Source of the DNA: an uncultured Lachnospiraceae bacterium
GTDB lineage: Bacteria; Bacillota; Clostridia; Lachnospirales; Lachnospiraceae
NCBI GenBank assembly: GCA_902797185.1
Contig: CADBRV010000050.1
Location: 1-64,000 of the forward strand
Length of the DNA: 64,000 nt
Direction: 5' to 3'
Below the pieces are notes generated by a model. The model did no database searches and was not told the origin of the DNA. It worked only from the letters and a program-made list of their open reading frames with translations. Both the position numbers and the translations under genes were made by a program. Below are positions 51,877-61,100 of the stretch, in pieces; the stretch's first letter is position 1, and every line of letters starts with the position of its first letter.

Positions 51877-52206
51877 TTAATCTTTATGAGTAAATAGGTT
51901 CTTCGCCTGCTCCCATACACCGGGGTCAATTGAATCATCTATTTCCACATGCCTGATCTCTCTGATGTAATGCCGGATCTGCGGAACGACAATCTGTTCC
52001 AGGTCGTCATCCACTTTCATGCAGCCGCTGCATTCTCCACGGAAACGTACGGTAGCGGTCCTTTCCTCAGGAAAAACGTCAACCAGCTCGATCCACCCCT
52101 TATGTTCCAAAAGCTGCGGATTGATATATTTATCAATGACCTCTTCCACCCTTTTGGACAGATCGTCAGCACCGGCAACATCCGTTTTCTTTTCGTTTTC
52201 GCTCAT
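51877..52206 (-). CDS. NifU C-terminal-domain-like protein
   Basis: A 109-residue soluble protein resembling the NifU C-terminal (Nfu) domain: EEVIDKYINPQLLEHKGWIELVDV, then a CxxC pair in RGECSGCMKVDDDLEQIVVPQIRHYI. Nfu proteins carry or bind iron-sulfur clusters. Here, between the CoA-transferase and acyl-CoA dehydrogenase genes, its role is unclear. The start at 52206 is preceded by GGTGG; the frame runs upstream to 52269 without a ribosome site. Confidence 0.75.
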   Translation of the reverse strand: MSENEKKTDVAGADDLSKRVEEVIDKYINPQLLEHKGWIELVDVFPEERTATVRFRGECSGCMKVDDDLEQIVVPQIRHYIREIRHVEIDDSIDPGVWEQAKNLFTHKD

Positions 52207-52290
52207 AACATCCACCAGAATCCAAAAAATGAGCAAGAAGACCTCTTGCGGAGGCCTCCTTGCATCCATCTCTTGCTAAAACAAATTTAA

Positions 52291-52986
52291 TTAATATACA
52301 ACATCCGTCTTCAGATCGTCGGCAACGATGAAGTCTGCCTCGGTATTGTTCTTGATGTTGTCAAGATCGTAGCCTTCACGGATTTCCTTCAGGTACATCT
52401 TGTTGTCATGGAATTCAAATACGGCACGTTCGGTAACTACATGGGTCAGAAGGCCCTTGCAGGTCAGCGGCAGGGTGCACTTATGGATCAGCTTCGGCTC
52501 ACCCTTCTTTGTGCAGTGTGTCGTCTGTACGATTACGTTCTTAGCCTGGCAGAGGTCCATGGCACCGCCCATGCCTGCAAAGTTGCCCGGCAGGAACCAG
52601 TTGGCAAGGTCGCCATTTTCCGAAACTTCAAATGCGCCAAGGACGGTAGCAGTCAGATGGCCGCCACGGATAATAGCATAGGATGTAGCATGGCTGAATA
52701 CCATTGCTCCCGGGATCGGAAGGAACGGGATACCGCCTGCGTTCGTAAAGGATTCCAGGGAAGTCCTCTCCGGGATGTTCGGATCGGTCCTGGAAAGCTG
52801 CTCGCCTACGCCTACGCAGCCATTCTCCGTATGTACCAGTACGCCGTCCGCTACATGGTTTGCAACCAGAAGCGGTGCGCCGATACCAAGGTTGATGATA
52901 TCGCCGGGTTTAAAGAACCTGGCAATCCTTCTTGCCATTGCCTCTTTATCATTCAGGGTTTTCCCTGATCCATGGGACATTTCCAT
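52291..52986 (-). CDS. CoA transferase, beta subunit
   Basis: A 231-residue family I CoA-transferase subunit. The glutamate that forms the glutamyl-CoA intermediate is Glu54 in HTENGCVGVG; NLGIGAPLLVANHV and MGGAMDLCQAKNVIVQTTHCTKKGEPKLIHKCTLPLT are typical of the AtoA/ScoB type. Likely moves CoA from acetyl-CoA or acetoacetyl-CoA to the substrate acid. AGGAGGTACATTTAATT precedes the ATG, within the end of the alpha gene. Confidence 0.92.
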   Translation of the reverse strand: MEMSHGSGKTLNDKEAMARRIARFFKPGDIINLGIGAPLLVANHVADGVLVHTENGCVGVGEQLSRTDPNIPERTSLESFTNAGGIPFLPIPGAMVFSHATSYAIIRGGHLTATVLGAFEVSENGDLANWFLPGNFAGMGGAMDLCQAKNVIVQTTHCTKKGEPKLIHKCTLPLTCKGLLTHVVTERAVFEFHDNKMYLKEIREGYDLDNIKNNTEADFIVADDLKTDVVY

Positions 52987-52988
52987 AA

Positions 52989-53672
52989 TTAAATGTACCT
53001 CCTCTGCTCATCTAAAATCATGTCTACGAAGACGCCCGGTGTGCGGACAGTATCCATCTGGATCTCTTCGATATCACAGATCTGGTCAGCCTGGACGATG
53101 GTGCAGTCTGCAGCCATTGCCATGGTGGAGTTGTAGTTCTCCATGGTGCCCCTGTATGTCAGGTTGCCGAACAGGTCGGCACGCCTTGCACGAACCAAAG
53201 CCACGTCAGCGTGAAGCGGGGTCTCAATGAACCAGTCTTTGCCGTCTACATTTACGACCTGCCTCTCCTTTGTAAAGTCGCATCCGGTACCCATGCCGGC
53301 ACGAAGGAGGATTCCGCCTGCGCCTACGCCGCCGCAGCGGATCTTCTCAACCAAGGTGCCCTGCGGGGTGATATGGAGTTTGAACTTGCCTTCTTTTGCC
53401 AGCTCGCCGAACTCTTTGTTCAGTCCGACATGGGAATGCCAGCATTCGGCAACGATCCCTTCATGATAGAAGCGTCCCTGGGCCACATTCGGGTCCCCGG
53501 CATCGTTCGAAATCAATTTGATGTCTTTTACTCCACTTTCAATAACGAGCTCGATCAGTTCACGGGGAACGCCGGCACAAGCGAAGCCGCCTACCATCAG
53601 GGTCATGCCATCAAAAAACTTGGACATGATTTCCTCTTTGGAGGCCAATTTGTTTTTCATCATGGCTTTCAT
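52989..53672 (-). CDS. CoA transferase, alpha subunit
   Basis: A 227-residue AtoD/ScoA-type subunit: MVGGFACAGVPRELIELV (glycine loop), LISNDAGDPNVAQG, KFKLHITPQGTLVEKIRCGGVGAGG and ADVALVRARRADLFGNLTYRGTMENYN. With the beta subunit it makes the active heterodimer. First gene of the CoA/ETF cluster; a strong promoter lies about 180 nt upstream with a hairpin between. AAGGA stands only 3 nt from the ATG, so the later ATGATG (codons 4-5) is an alternative start. Confidence 0.92.
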   Translation of the reverse strand: MKAMMKNKLASKEEIMSKFFDGMTLMVGGFACAGVPRELIELVIESGVKDIKLISNDAGDPNVAQGRFYHEGIVAECWHSHVGLNKEFGELAKEGKFKLHITPQGTLVEKIRCGGVGAGGILLRAGMGTGCDFTKERQVVNVDGKDWFIETPLHADVALVRARRADLFGNLTYRGTMENYNSTMAMAADCTIVQADQICDIEEIQMDTVRTPGVFVDMILDEQRRYI

Positions 53673-53717
53673 TCATCCTTTCTTGATTCATGATAATGTT
53701 TATTGAAAACCCCAATA

Positions 53718-53775
53718 CACAAAAAAACTGCTGCAGAAAAAGAGTATATCCAAATCCGCAACAGTTTTTGTTTTT
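53718..53775 (-). terminator. Leader terminator/attenuator hairpin
   Basis: On the minus strand AAAAACTGTTGC pairs with GCAGCAGTTTTT (one mismatch) and TTTGTG follows. It lies between the promoter (53852-53881) and the first gene (53672), where a terminator would cut transcription short. Confidence 0.65.
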
Positions 53776-53851
53776 AGAGATATTCAAACCATAATAAAAG
53801 TTCCTTAAATCTGACTAAAATCGAAAATTATTCTTTTTTCCGAACACATTA

Positions 53852-53881
53852 ATGATACGAAAAAAATCCACCTGTTGTCAA
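53852..53881 (-). promoter_or_regulatory. Promoter of the CoA/ETF cluster
   Basis: TTGACA (53876-53881), 18-nt spacer, TATCAT (53852-53857) on the minus strand. The predicted leader is about 170 nt. No other feature is seen in 53673-53989 beyond this, the leader hairpin and a small GGACAAATCC/GGATTGTCC inverted repeat at 53943-53965. Confidence 0.75.
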
Positions 53882-53989
53882 GTACTTTAGCCTGCTAACA
53901 TAATAGGAAATACCGCTGTTTTACTATGTTTTCTCCAGAAACGGACAAATCCTCCGGATTGTCCTGCCAGCGCCATTTCTGCGGGCTGC

Positions 53990-54610
53990 TTATCGGGCAT
54001 AACCGGCATACTCCCGGATCATCTTTACGCAATTCTCAATGCCGATCCGGCTGCTGTCCAGGCACAGGTTGTAATGCTCTGCCATCCCCCATTTCTGTTC
54101 GGTGTAATAGGAGTAATAGCTTGCCCTGTTTTTATCGACTTTGCGGACCATGTCCTCCAGTTTTACCTTGGGGTCCTTTGGAAAATCGTCATACTGGCGC
54201 ACCCTTTCCAGGCGGAAATCCATGTCTGCCATAATAAATATATTGATGACGTCATCCCGTTCCCTGAGGGCATAATCGCTGCATCTTCCGATAAAGACCG
54301 CCCCGTTTTCACATTCCTCGGCTAATTTCTGGATTGTCCTGAACTGGGCAAGATAAGCCTGCATGCTGATGGGCATGGCCGGGTTGCCGATGCTGCCGCC
54401 TGTCCCCATAACCATGGAATAAAGCAGGCTCCTGGAAGGCTGTTCATCAAAATTCTTCAAGATTTTCTCGGAATAAGAAGAATCCTTTGCCGCTTCCGCC
54501 AGAAGCTCCCTGTCATAGAACGGAATTCCCAGTTCCTGGGAAAGCCTCTTTCCAATTTCCCTGCCGCCGCTGCCATACTGCCTGCCGATAGTAAAGATGG
54601 TTTTTTTCAT
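53990..54610 (-). CDS. Cytidylate kinase-like protein
   Basis: A 206-residue P-loop protein of the cytidylate-kinase-like (Cytidylate_kin2) family. It opens with KKTIFTIGRQYGSGGREIGKRLSQELGIPFYDRELL; the P-loop GRQYGSGG departs from a strict GxxxxGK[ST]. Arg-rich lid segments follow (IGRCSDYALRERDDVINIFI... RLERVRQYDDF). The nucleotide substrate is not established for this family. The ATG at 54610 lies 9 nt after GGAGG. Confidence 0.82.
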   Translation of the reverse strand: MKKTIFTIGRQYGSGGREIGKRLSQELGIPFYDRELLAEAAKDSSYSEKILKNFDEQPSRSLLYSMVMGTGGSIGNPAMPISMQAYLAQFRTIQKLAEECENGAVFIGRCSDYALRERDDVINIFIMADMDFRLERVRQYDDFPKDPKVKLEDMVRKVDKNRASYYSYYTEQKWGMAEHYNLCLDSSRIGIENCVKMIREYAGYAR

Positions 54611-54806
54611 ACGCCTGTTCCTCCTCTCGTTCATCCACCCGCCTCCCGGAGTGCCGGAACGGCACGCCGGAAGGAAAAAACGGATGCTAAGGCACAGTGC
54701 CTTTTCCTCCTCTTTTTTTCATCACCCATGGGCAATGAAACAGGCCATGCCTGGATGTGAAGCGCATGCCTGGGGCACGGTTTCCCTTATCTGTATTTTA
54801 TCTGTT
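54611..54806. other. Gap with hairpin-module remnant
   Basis: Contains GGCCATGCCTGG...GCATGCCTGGGGCACGG (about 54741-54782), a degenerate copy of the hairpin module seen in the dispersed repeats. A short AAGGCAC/GTGCCTT palindrome lies at about 54689-54704. No gene. Confidence 0.45.
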
Positions 54807-56501
54807 TTATTTCTTTTTATCCAGCTTAAAGGAGCTCTTCAAGGAAACAATCCGGTTAAAGACGGGCTCCCCTTCCTTCGAATCCTTGGAATCCGCGCAG
54901 AAATACCCCTGGCGTACAAACTGGAAGGAATCTCCCGGCTTTGCCTCTGAGAGCTTCGGCTCCACGACGCAGTCCTCCAGAACCTCGATGGAATTGGGGT
55001 TCAAATTCAAAGACCCGTCTTCGTTATATACGCCCTTTTCCTCATCCACGATATTTTCGTAGAGACGCACCGTAACCTTTTTGCCATATTCGGCAGATAC
55101 CCACTGGATGGTGCCTTTTACCTTCCTTCCGTCCGGGCTGTTGCCGCCCTTGGAAGACGGGTCGTAAGTGCAGTGTACGGCGGTGACATTCCCGTCGCCG
55201 TCTTTATCGACTCCGACACATGTCACAAAGTAAGCGTTCATAAGCCTCACTTCGTTGCCGGGGTACATCCTGAAATATTTCCTCGGAGGCACTTCCATAA
55301 AGTCGTCCCTGTCGATGTAAAGCTCTTTTGTAAAGGGCACTTCCCTGGTCCCCAGGGCTTCATTTTCCACGTTGTTGGAAACCGGGAGCATCTCGCACTG
55401 CCCTTCCGGATAATTGTCAATAATGACCTTCAGTGGATGGAGGATGGCCATCATCCTGGGCCTACTCGGTTTTAAGTCTTCCCGGATACAGTATTCCAGC
55501 ATCGCATAGTCCGCGGAGCTGTTGGCCTTGGAGATGCCGGCCAGTTCCACGAAACGGCGGATGGACTCCGGCGTAAAGCCCCTGCGCCGCAGTGCGGCAA
55601 TGGATACCAGCCTCGGGTCGTCCCAGCCGTCTACAATGCCCTGCTCCACCAGTTTTTTGATATAACGCTTGCCGGTTACCACATTGGTAAGGTACAGCTT
55701 GGCAAATTCGATCTGCTTTGGCACATCTTCCGGGCTCTTCTTATACCCGGTCTCGATGACGACCCAGTCGTAAAGAGGCCTGTGGTCTTCGAACTCCAGG
55801 GTGCAGATGGAATGGGTGACTCCTTCAATAGCATCTTCCAGAGGATGGGCAAAATCGTACATCGGATAGATGCACCATTTATCCCCTGTGTTCTGGTGGG
55901 ACATATGGGTCACGCGGTAAAGGATCGGGTCCCGCATGTTGATATTGGAGCTGGACATGTCAATCCTAGCGCGGAGCACTTTTTCCCCGTCCGCAAACTC
56001 TCCAGCCCTCATGCGTTCGAAAAGGTCCAGGTTTTCTTCAATGGACCGGTCGGAATAAGGGTCTTTTTTACCCGGTTCCGTCAATGTGCCCCGGTATTCC
56101 CTGATTTCATCGGCAGAAAGGTCGGAAACGTATGCCTTCCCTTTTTTAATAAGCCCGACTGCTGCTTCATACATCTTTTCAAAATAATTGGAAGCATAAT
56201 ATAGATGCTCTCCCCAGTCGGCGCCCAGCCATTTCACGTCTTCCTTGATGGAATTTACAAACTCGCTTTTCTCCTTTGTGGGGTTGGTATCGTCAAAGCG
56301 CAGGTGGAACTCACCGCCGTATTCCTTTGCCAGCCCGTAATTTAAAAGAATGGATTTTGCGTGCCCGATATGCAGGTACCCATTGGGCTCCGGCGGGAAA
56401 CGGGTCACCACTTTCTTCACCCTGCCCTCTGCCAGGTCCTTTTCTATAATCTGTTCGATAAAATTCTTTGATTCGCCTTCTTTTGCGTTTGCTTCTCCCA
56501 T
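54807..56501 (-). CDS. glnS: Glutaminyl-tRNA synthetase
   Basis: Charges tRNA-Gln with glutamine. Full length (564 residues). Class I motifs: [16 protein letters not shown] with HIGH at 44-47, FDDTNP, and the KMSKS region, here [16 protein letters not shown], where many GlnRS have VMSKRK; the key lysine stays. [21 protein letters not shown] and the C-terminal anticodon-binding beta barrels ([19 protein letters not shown]) confirm GlnRS over GluRS. No T-box leader is visible; upstream is a long hairpin GCAGGAGG/CCTCCTGC near 56571-56605. Confidence 0.96.
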   Translation of the reverse strand: MGEANAKEGESKNFIEQIIEKDLAEGRVKKVVTRFPPEPNGYLHIGHAKSILLNYGLAKEYGGEFHLRFDDTNPTKEKSEFVNSIKEDVKWLGADWGEHLYYASNYFEKMYEAAVGLIKKGKAYVSDLSADEIREYRGTLTEPGKKDPYSDRSIEENLDLFERMRAGEFADGEKVLRARIDMSSSNINMRDPILYRVTHMSHQNTGDKWCIYPMYDFAHPLEDAIEGVTHSICTLEFEDHRPLYDWVVIETGYKKSPEDVPKQIEFAKLYLTNVVTGKRYIKKLVEQGIVDGWDDPRLVSIAALRRRGFTPESIRRFVELAGISKANSSADYAMLEYCIREDLKPSRPRMMAILHPLKVIIDNYPEGQCEMLPVSNNVENEALGTREVPFTKELYIDRDDFMEVPPRKYFRMYPGNEVRLMNAYFVTCVGVDKDGDGNVTAVHCTYDPSSKGGNSPDGRKVKGTIQWVSAEYGKKVTVRLYENIVDEEKGVYNEDGSLNLNPNSIEVLEDCVVEPKLSEAKPGDSFQFVRQGYFCADSKDSKEGEPVFNRIVSLKSSFKLDKKK

Positions 56502-56685
56502 TGCTGCTGTTCCCCTGTCTCTAAATTTCTATTCTTTTTTATCTTTTTCACATCCACCGCATGCCCTGCGGAGCAGGAGGCATCCGCTATAAGGTAAAAG
56601 CCCTCCTGCTGCAGCTTCCCGCTGGTGATAAAAACATCCTAAAACATCCTTCCTGGGCAGAAGGATCTCTTCCCGATCAGCAAAG

Positions 56686-56755
56686 CATCCCGATAAAGGA
56701 TACCGCTGTTTATTGCAAGTATACCGATAAAAAATACCGGCTGTTTACTGCTTAA
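56686..56755 (+). repeat. Two tandem 35-bp units
   Basis: GCAAAGCATCCCGATAAAGG... and GCAAGTATACCGATAAAAAA... are adjacent 35-bp units, both ending in ACCG-(G)CTGTTTA(T/C)T. They lie at the very end of the rhomboid-like gene. Confidence 0.7.
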
Positions 56756-57630
56756 GTAATATGCTTATGGTTAAACAAATGGTCCTGGCAGTATTCATGG
56801 CTGCCCTTGCATTTCGAGCAGTAGCGGAATTCCAGGTCGTCGCCATCCAGCTCTGTCCTGCCGCAGACCGTGCACCTGTGCTTTGTCACGATGCCGTCTT
56901 TATTGACATAGCCGTCTTTGTTTCCCTGCTGGATCTTTTTATGGTATTCGCTCCTGCGCCTTGCAGCCCTGGCTGCGGAAAGGGGCGATGCGCTCTGCCC
57001 TTTGTCCTGCTTTAAAAGGGCAAGCATGATCAGAAGGTTGGCAAAGCAGGCTATGATCATGGCGATCATCGCCATGTCCCCGTCCCGGAAGGCGATGGCA
57101 CAGGAATAAACCATGTACAGCACGTCAATGAGCGCAGCCCACCTGAATTTGATGGGGATCAGGAAATAAAGCCTTACTTCCATGTCCGGATACATGGCCG
57201 CCACCGCCAGGATGATGCTGGTGGAGACATAATAGGTCGTGTAGGACATGTCAAAAACCTGCATCCCCATGGCACGGGTAATGCCATAGCCGATAAAGCC
57301 GCATGCCAGCGTCAGCAACATGCCGTTAAAAATATAAAAATTATACCGGAAATCCCCCCAGGTCCGTTCCAGGATCGTCCCGAACTGGTAAAAAATGAAA
57401 AGCATCAGGAAGATGACCAGGAGGTTGGAACGGGTAGGCGGTACCAGGATCCATGTAAAGAGCCTCCAGACCTGCCCTTTCAGTACCAGGGACGGTTCAA
57501 AAGCAAGAAATGCCAGGATACCGCGCCCCATATAAGACAAAACATAACCGGCCAGATAGACTGCAATCATGTACACTGTAAGGTTCGGGATCGCAAACCG
57601 GCCGAATTTCCTTTGTAAACGACTAAGCAT
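56752..57630 (-). CDS. Rhomboid-fold membrane protein with C-terminal zinc ribbon
   Basis: A 292-residue membrane protein. Six hydrophobic helices (about 18-220) follow the rhomboid plan: VWRLFTWILVPP corresponds to the WR motif of L1, but the active-site G-x-S-G is absent (the corresponding helix reads YYVSTSIILAVAAMY) and no C-terminal catalytic His is apparent. It is therefore probably a rhomboid pseudoprotease (like derlins). A Lys/Arg-rich linker leads to a Cys/His zinc ribbon (CTVCGRTELDGDDLEFRYCSKCKGSHEYC, then HLFNHKH). The start at 57630 is 7 nt after CGGAGAG. Function unknown. Confidence 0.82.
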   Translation of the reverse strand: MLSRLQRKFGRFAIPNLTVYMIAVYLAGYVLSYMGRGILAFLAFEPSLVLKGQVWRLFTWILVPPTRSNLLVIFLMLFIFYQFGTILERTWGDFRYNFYIFNGMLLTLACGFIGYGITRAMGMQVFDMSYTTYYVSTSIILAVAAMYPDMEVRLYFLIPIKFRWAALIDVLYMVYSCAIAFRDGDMAMIAMIIACFANLLIMLALLKQDKGQSASPLSAARAARRRSEYHKKIQQGNKDGYVNKDGIVTKHRCTVCGRTELDGDDLEFRYCSKCKGSHEYCQDHLFNHKHIT

Positions 57631-57654
57631 AAACACTCTCCGTTTTTTATTTTA

Positions 57655-57824
57655 AGACAAACGCCGCATTCCAAATTATCCAAAAGGGAAGCCGCACCAT
57701 GAAAGATCACGCTCCGCGTGGGGGCGCAGCCTGCGTCGGCACCTTGCCAGGCGTGACGGCGGACGATGCGGCTTGTGCATCGTAAAGGTTCCTCCCACTG
57801 AAGCAGGTTCCTTCGTACGATAAA
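57655..57824 (-). repeat. Dispersed intergenic repeat, copy F (with hairpin module)
   Basis: Near-complete minus-strand copy, 170 bp: left end TTATCGTACGAAGGAACCTG, hairpin CCTGC-TTCA-GTGGG, TTTACGATGCACAAGCCGCA, TCGTCCGCCGTCACGCCTGG, the hairpin module (57691-57730, arms GCCGCACC/GGGCGCAGC), and right end TTTGGAATGCGGCGTTTGTC. It lies inside the predicted 5' leader of the rhomboid-like gene. Confidence 0.88.
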
Positions 57825-57858
57825 TGACGGTTCGTTATACAGTCTACAATTAGGATTA

Positions 57859-57887
57859 ATTATAAAATCCACCCCCATGGTTGTCAA
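57859..57887 (-). promoter_or_regulatory. Consensus promoter of the rhomboid-like gene
   Basis: TTGACA (57882-57887), exactly 17 nt, TATAAT (57859-57864): a full match to the housekeeping consensus on the minus strand. Its transcript would carry a ~220-nt leader that includes repeat copy F. Confidence 0.85.
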
Positions 57888-57979
57888 CGGGCGCCGGAAT
57901 GGAAGGCTATGCAAGGCATCCTGGACGTTTCCGGCATATTTGACATACCTTTTGTCTGGAACACGTCCAAAAAAGGAAG

Positions 57980-58008
57980 TTGCATACAAATCTACTTATA
58001 TGTATAAT
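57980..58008 (+). promoter_or_regulatory. Activase promoter P1
   Basis: TTGCAT (57980-57985), 17-nt spacer, TATAAT (58003-58008). Confidence 0.82.
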
Positions 58009-58016
58009 GCCTTTCA

Positions 58017-58045
58017 TTGAATTTTGTCAGGCGCTGATTTATAAT
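58017..58045 (+). promoter_or_regulatory. Activase promoter P2
   Basis: TTGAAT (58017-58022), 17-nt spacer, TATAAT (58040-58045). It lies 37 bp downstream of P1 and about 100 nt before the start codon. Confidence 0.8.
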
Positions 58046-58145
58046 GCTATGAAACGCATTAGGGAGTATTAACTTTTTCTTCCTATATTATTGGAACATT
58101 TTGAAAACCAGTTTTTTAAAGATATTTTGTATTAGAGGTGTTTGA

Positions 58146-61100
58146 ATGGAACAGCAGTTTTACAAGCTCGGGATCGATATCGGGTCCACAACGGTAAAAA
58201 TTGCACTTCTCGACCAAAAGGACAATGTCATCTTTTCCGATTATGAAAGGCATTTTGCCAATATCCGGGAAACGCTGACCAGCCTCCTTCAAAAAACGAA
58301 AAGCCAGACCGGGCCTGTCAAGGTTGCACCGGTCATCACCGGGTCCGGCGGCCTTACTTTGGCAAAACATCTGGAAATCCCCTTTACCCAGGAGGTAATC
58401 GCGGTTTCCACTGCGCTTAGGGAAATTGCGCCGCAGACTGATGTTGCCATTGAGCTGGGCGGTGAAGACGCCAAGATCATTTATTTTGAGGGCGGGAACG
58501 TAGAACAGAGGATGAACGGCATCTGCGCCGGAGGGACAGGCTCCTTCATCGACCAGATGGCTTCACTCCTCCAGACCGATGCCACGGGCCTTAATGAATA
58601 TGCCAAAAATTACCAGGCAATCTACCCGATTGCGGCCCGCTGCGGCGTATTTGCCAAAACCGATATCCAGCCTTTGGTCAATGAAGGCGCCACGAAGGAA
58701 GATTTGGCCGCATCTATTTTCCAGGCCGTGGTAAACCAGACTATTTCCGGCCTTGCCTGCGGCAAGCCGATCCGCGGCCATGTAGCATTTTTAGGCGGTC
58801 CTCTGCATTTCCTTTCGGAACTTCGGGCAGCCTTTATCCGGACATTGAAGCTGGACGACGAACATATCATCGCCCCGGATAATTCCCACCTTTTTGCGGC
58901 TATGGGGTCTGCCATGAATTACCAGGAAAAGTCTGTCCGTGACCTGGATGCCATCCTGGATAAGCTGAAAGGCAATATCAAGATGGAAATGGAAGTTGCC
59001 AGGATGGACCCGCTTTTTGCGTCACAGGAAGAATACCAGGAATTCCGCAGGCGCCATGACCAGCACTCCGTGCGCAAGGGCAAGCTTTCGGATTATTCCG
59101 GCAACCTGTACCTCGGCATTGACGCCGGCTCCACCACTACAAAACTTGCACTGGTAGGGGAAAACGGCGACCTGCTTTATTCCTTCTACAGCAGCAATAA
59201 CGGTTCTCCATTAAAGACCACGATCCGTGCCATGAAAGAGATCCACCAGCTGATGCCCAAGGGGGCAAAGATCGTTTATTCCTGCTCCACCGGCTATGGC
59301 GAAGACCTGCTCAAGTCCGCCCTGCAGCTGGACGAAGGCGAAGTTGAAACCATCGCCCATTACTATGCCGCTGCCTTCTTCGAGCCGGATGTGGACTGCA
59401 TCCTGGATATCGGCGGGCAGGACATGAAATATATCAAGATCAAGGATGGCGCTGTAGAAGGCGTGCAGCTGAACGAGGCATGTTCCTCCGGCTGCGGCTC
59501 CTTTATCGAGACATTTGCAAAATCCCTGAATTATTCTGTACAGGATTTTGCCAAGGAAGCCTTGTTTGCGGAGCACCCCATTGACCTGGGCACCCGCTGC
59601 ACGGTCTTCATGAACTCCAAAGTAAAACAGGCCCAGAAGGAAGGGGCAAGCGTGGCAGATATTTCCGCCGGGCTTTCCTATTCTGTCATCAAGAATGCCT
59701 TGTTCAAGGTCATCAAGCTGACGGACGCTTCCCAGCTGGGAAAGAAGATCGTAGTACAGGGCGGCACCTTCTATAATGATGCCGTGCTGCGTGCATTCGA
59801 AAAAGTAGCAGGCGTCCAGGCCATCCGTCCGGATATCGCCGGCATCATGGGTGCTTTCGGGTCTGCTTTGATTGCCAGGGAACGTTACCATAAGGGCATG
59901 GAAACCTCCATGCTCCCCATTGAGGATATCCTGAACCTGCAGTTCCATACGGAACTTGCCCGCTGCGGACTTTGCACCAACAACTGCCTACTGACCATCA
60001 ACCATTTCTCCGGCGGCAGGAAGTTTATCACCGGAAACCGCTGTGAAAGAGGCGCCGGCAAGACAAAGAAACCGGAAGACGAAGTGCCGAACCTGTTCAA
60101 ATACAAATACAACAGGCTCTTCAGCTACAAGCCTTTAAAGAAAGAAGAAGCGGTCCGCGGCACGGTGGGCATCCCCAGAGTCCTGAACTTCTACGAGAAC
60201 TACCCGTTCTGGTATACGTTCTTTACGAACCTGAAATTCAGGGTGGTGCTCTCCCCCAGGTCCAGCAAGAAGATTTACAGCATGGGCATCGAGTCCATCC
60301 CCAGCGAGTCTGCCTGCTACCCCGCAAAGCTGACCCATGGGCATGTGGAATGGCTGATCCACCAGAACGTGGACTTCATCTGGTATCCCTGCGTGCCGTA
60401 TGAGCGGACAGAATTTAAGGATTCCGACAACCATTACAACTGTCCGATCGTGACCAGTTATTCGGAAAATATTAAAAACAACGTAGACGAGATCACCTCC
60501 GGCAAAGTCCGCTTCCTGAACCCGTTCATGGCATTTACATCAGAAAAAATCCTGACAGACCGGCTGGTAGATATTTTCAAGGAAGAATTTGACATCCCGG
60601 CATCCGAAGTAAGGGCGGCTGCCCACGCAGGATGGGAGGAACAGGCAAAGGAGAGGCAGGATATCCTGGACAAGGGCAAAGAGGTCCTGGATTATATGAA
60701 ACGTACCGGAAAACATGGCATCGTCCTGGCAGGGCGCCCGTACCACCTGGATCCGGAAATCAACCATGGCATCCCGGATTTGATCGCTTCCTATGGCATG
60801 CCGGTCCTGACCGAAGATTCGATTTCCAACTTAGGGGAAGTGGACCGGCCACTGATCGTCTTAGACCAGTGGATGTACCACAGCAGGCTTTATGCCGCCG
60901 CAAGCTATGTCAAGACAAGGGATGACCTGGACCTGATCCAGCTCAACTCCTTCGGCTGCGGCCTGGACGCGGTCACCACGGATGGCGTAAACGACATCCT
61001 CCGGAAAGCCGGCAAGATTTATACGCTGCTGAAGATCGATGAAGTAAATAACCTTGGTGCAGCCCGGATCAGGATCCGCTCCCTTCTGGCAGCCATCCGT

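Noticed and set aside
50845-51897. 350-codon plus-strand frame opposite the acyl-CoA dehydrogenase gene
   Set aside because: Antisense shadow of a well-supported gene.
43133-53672. Standard butyrate (bcd-crt-hbd-thl) operon or bile-acid bai operon
   Set aside because: No crotonase, no Hbd-type dehydrogenase, and no BaiCD, BaiE, BaiF or BaiH-like proteins; the gene set does not match either.
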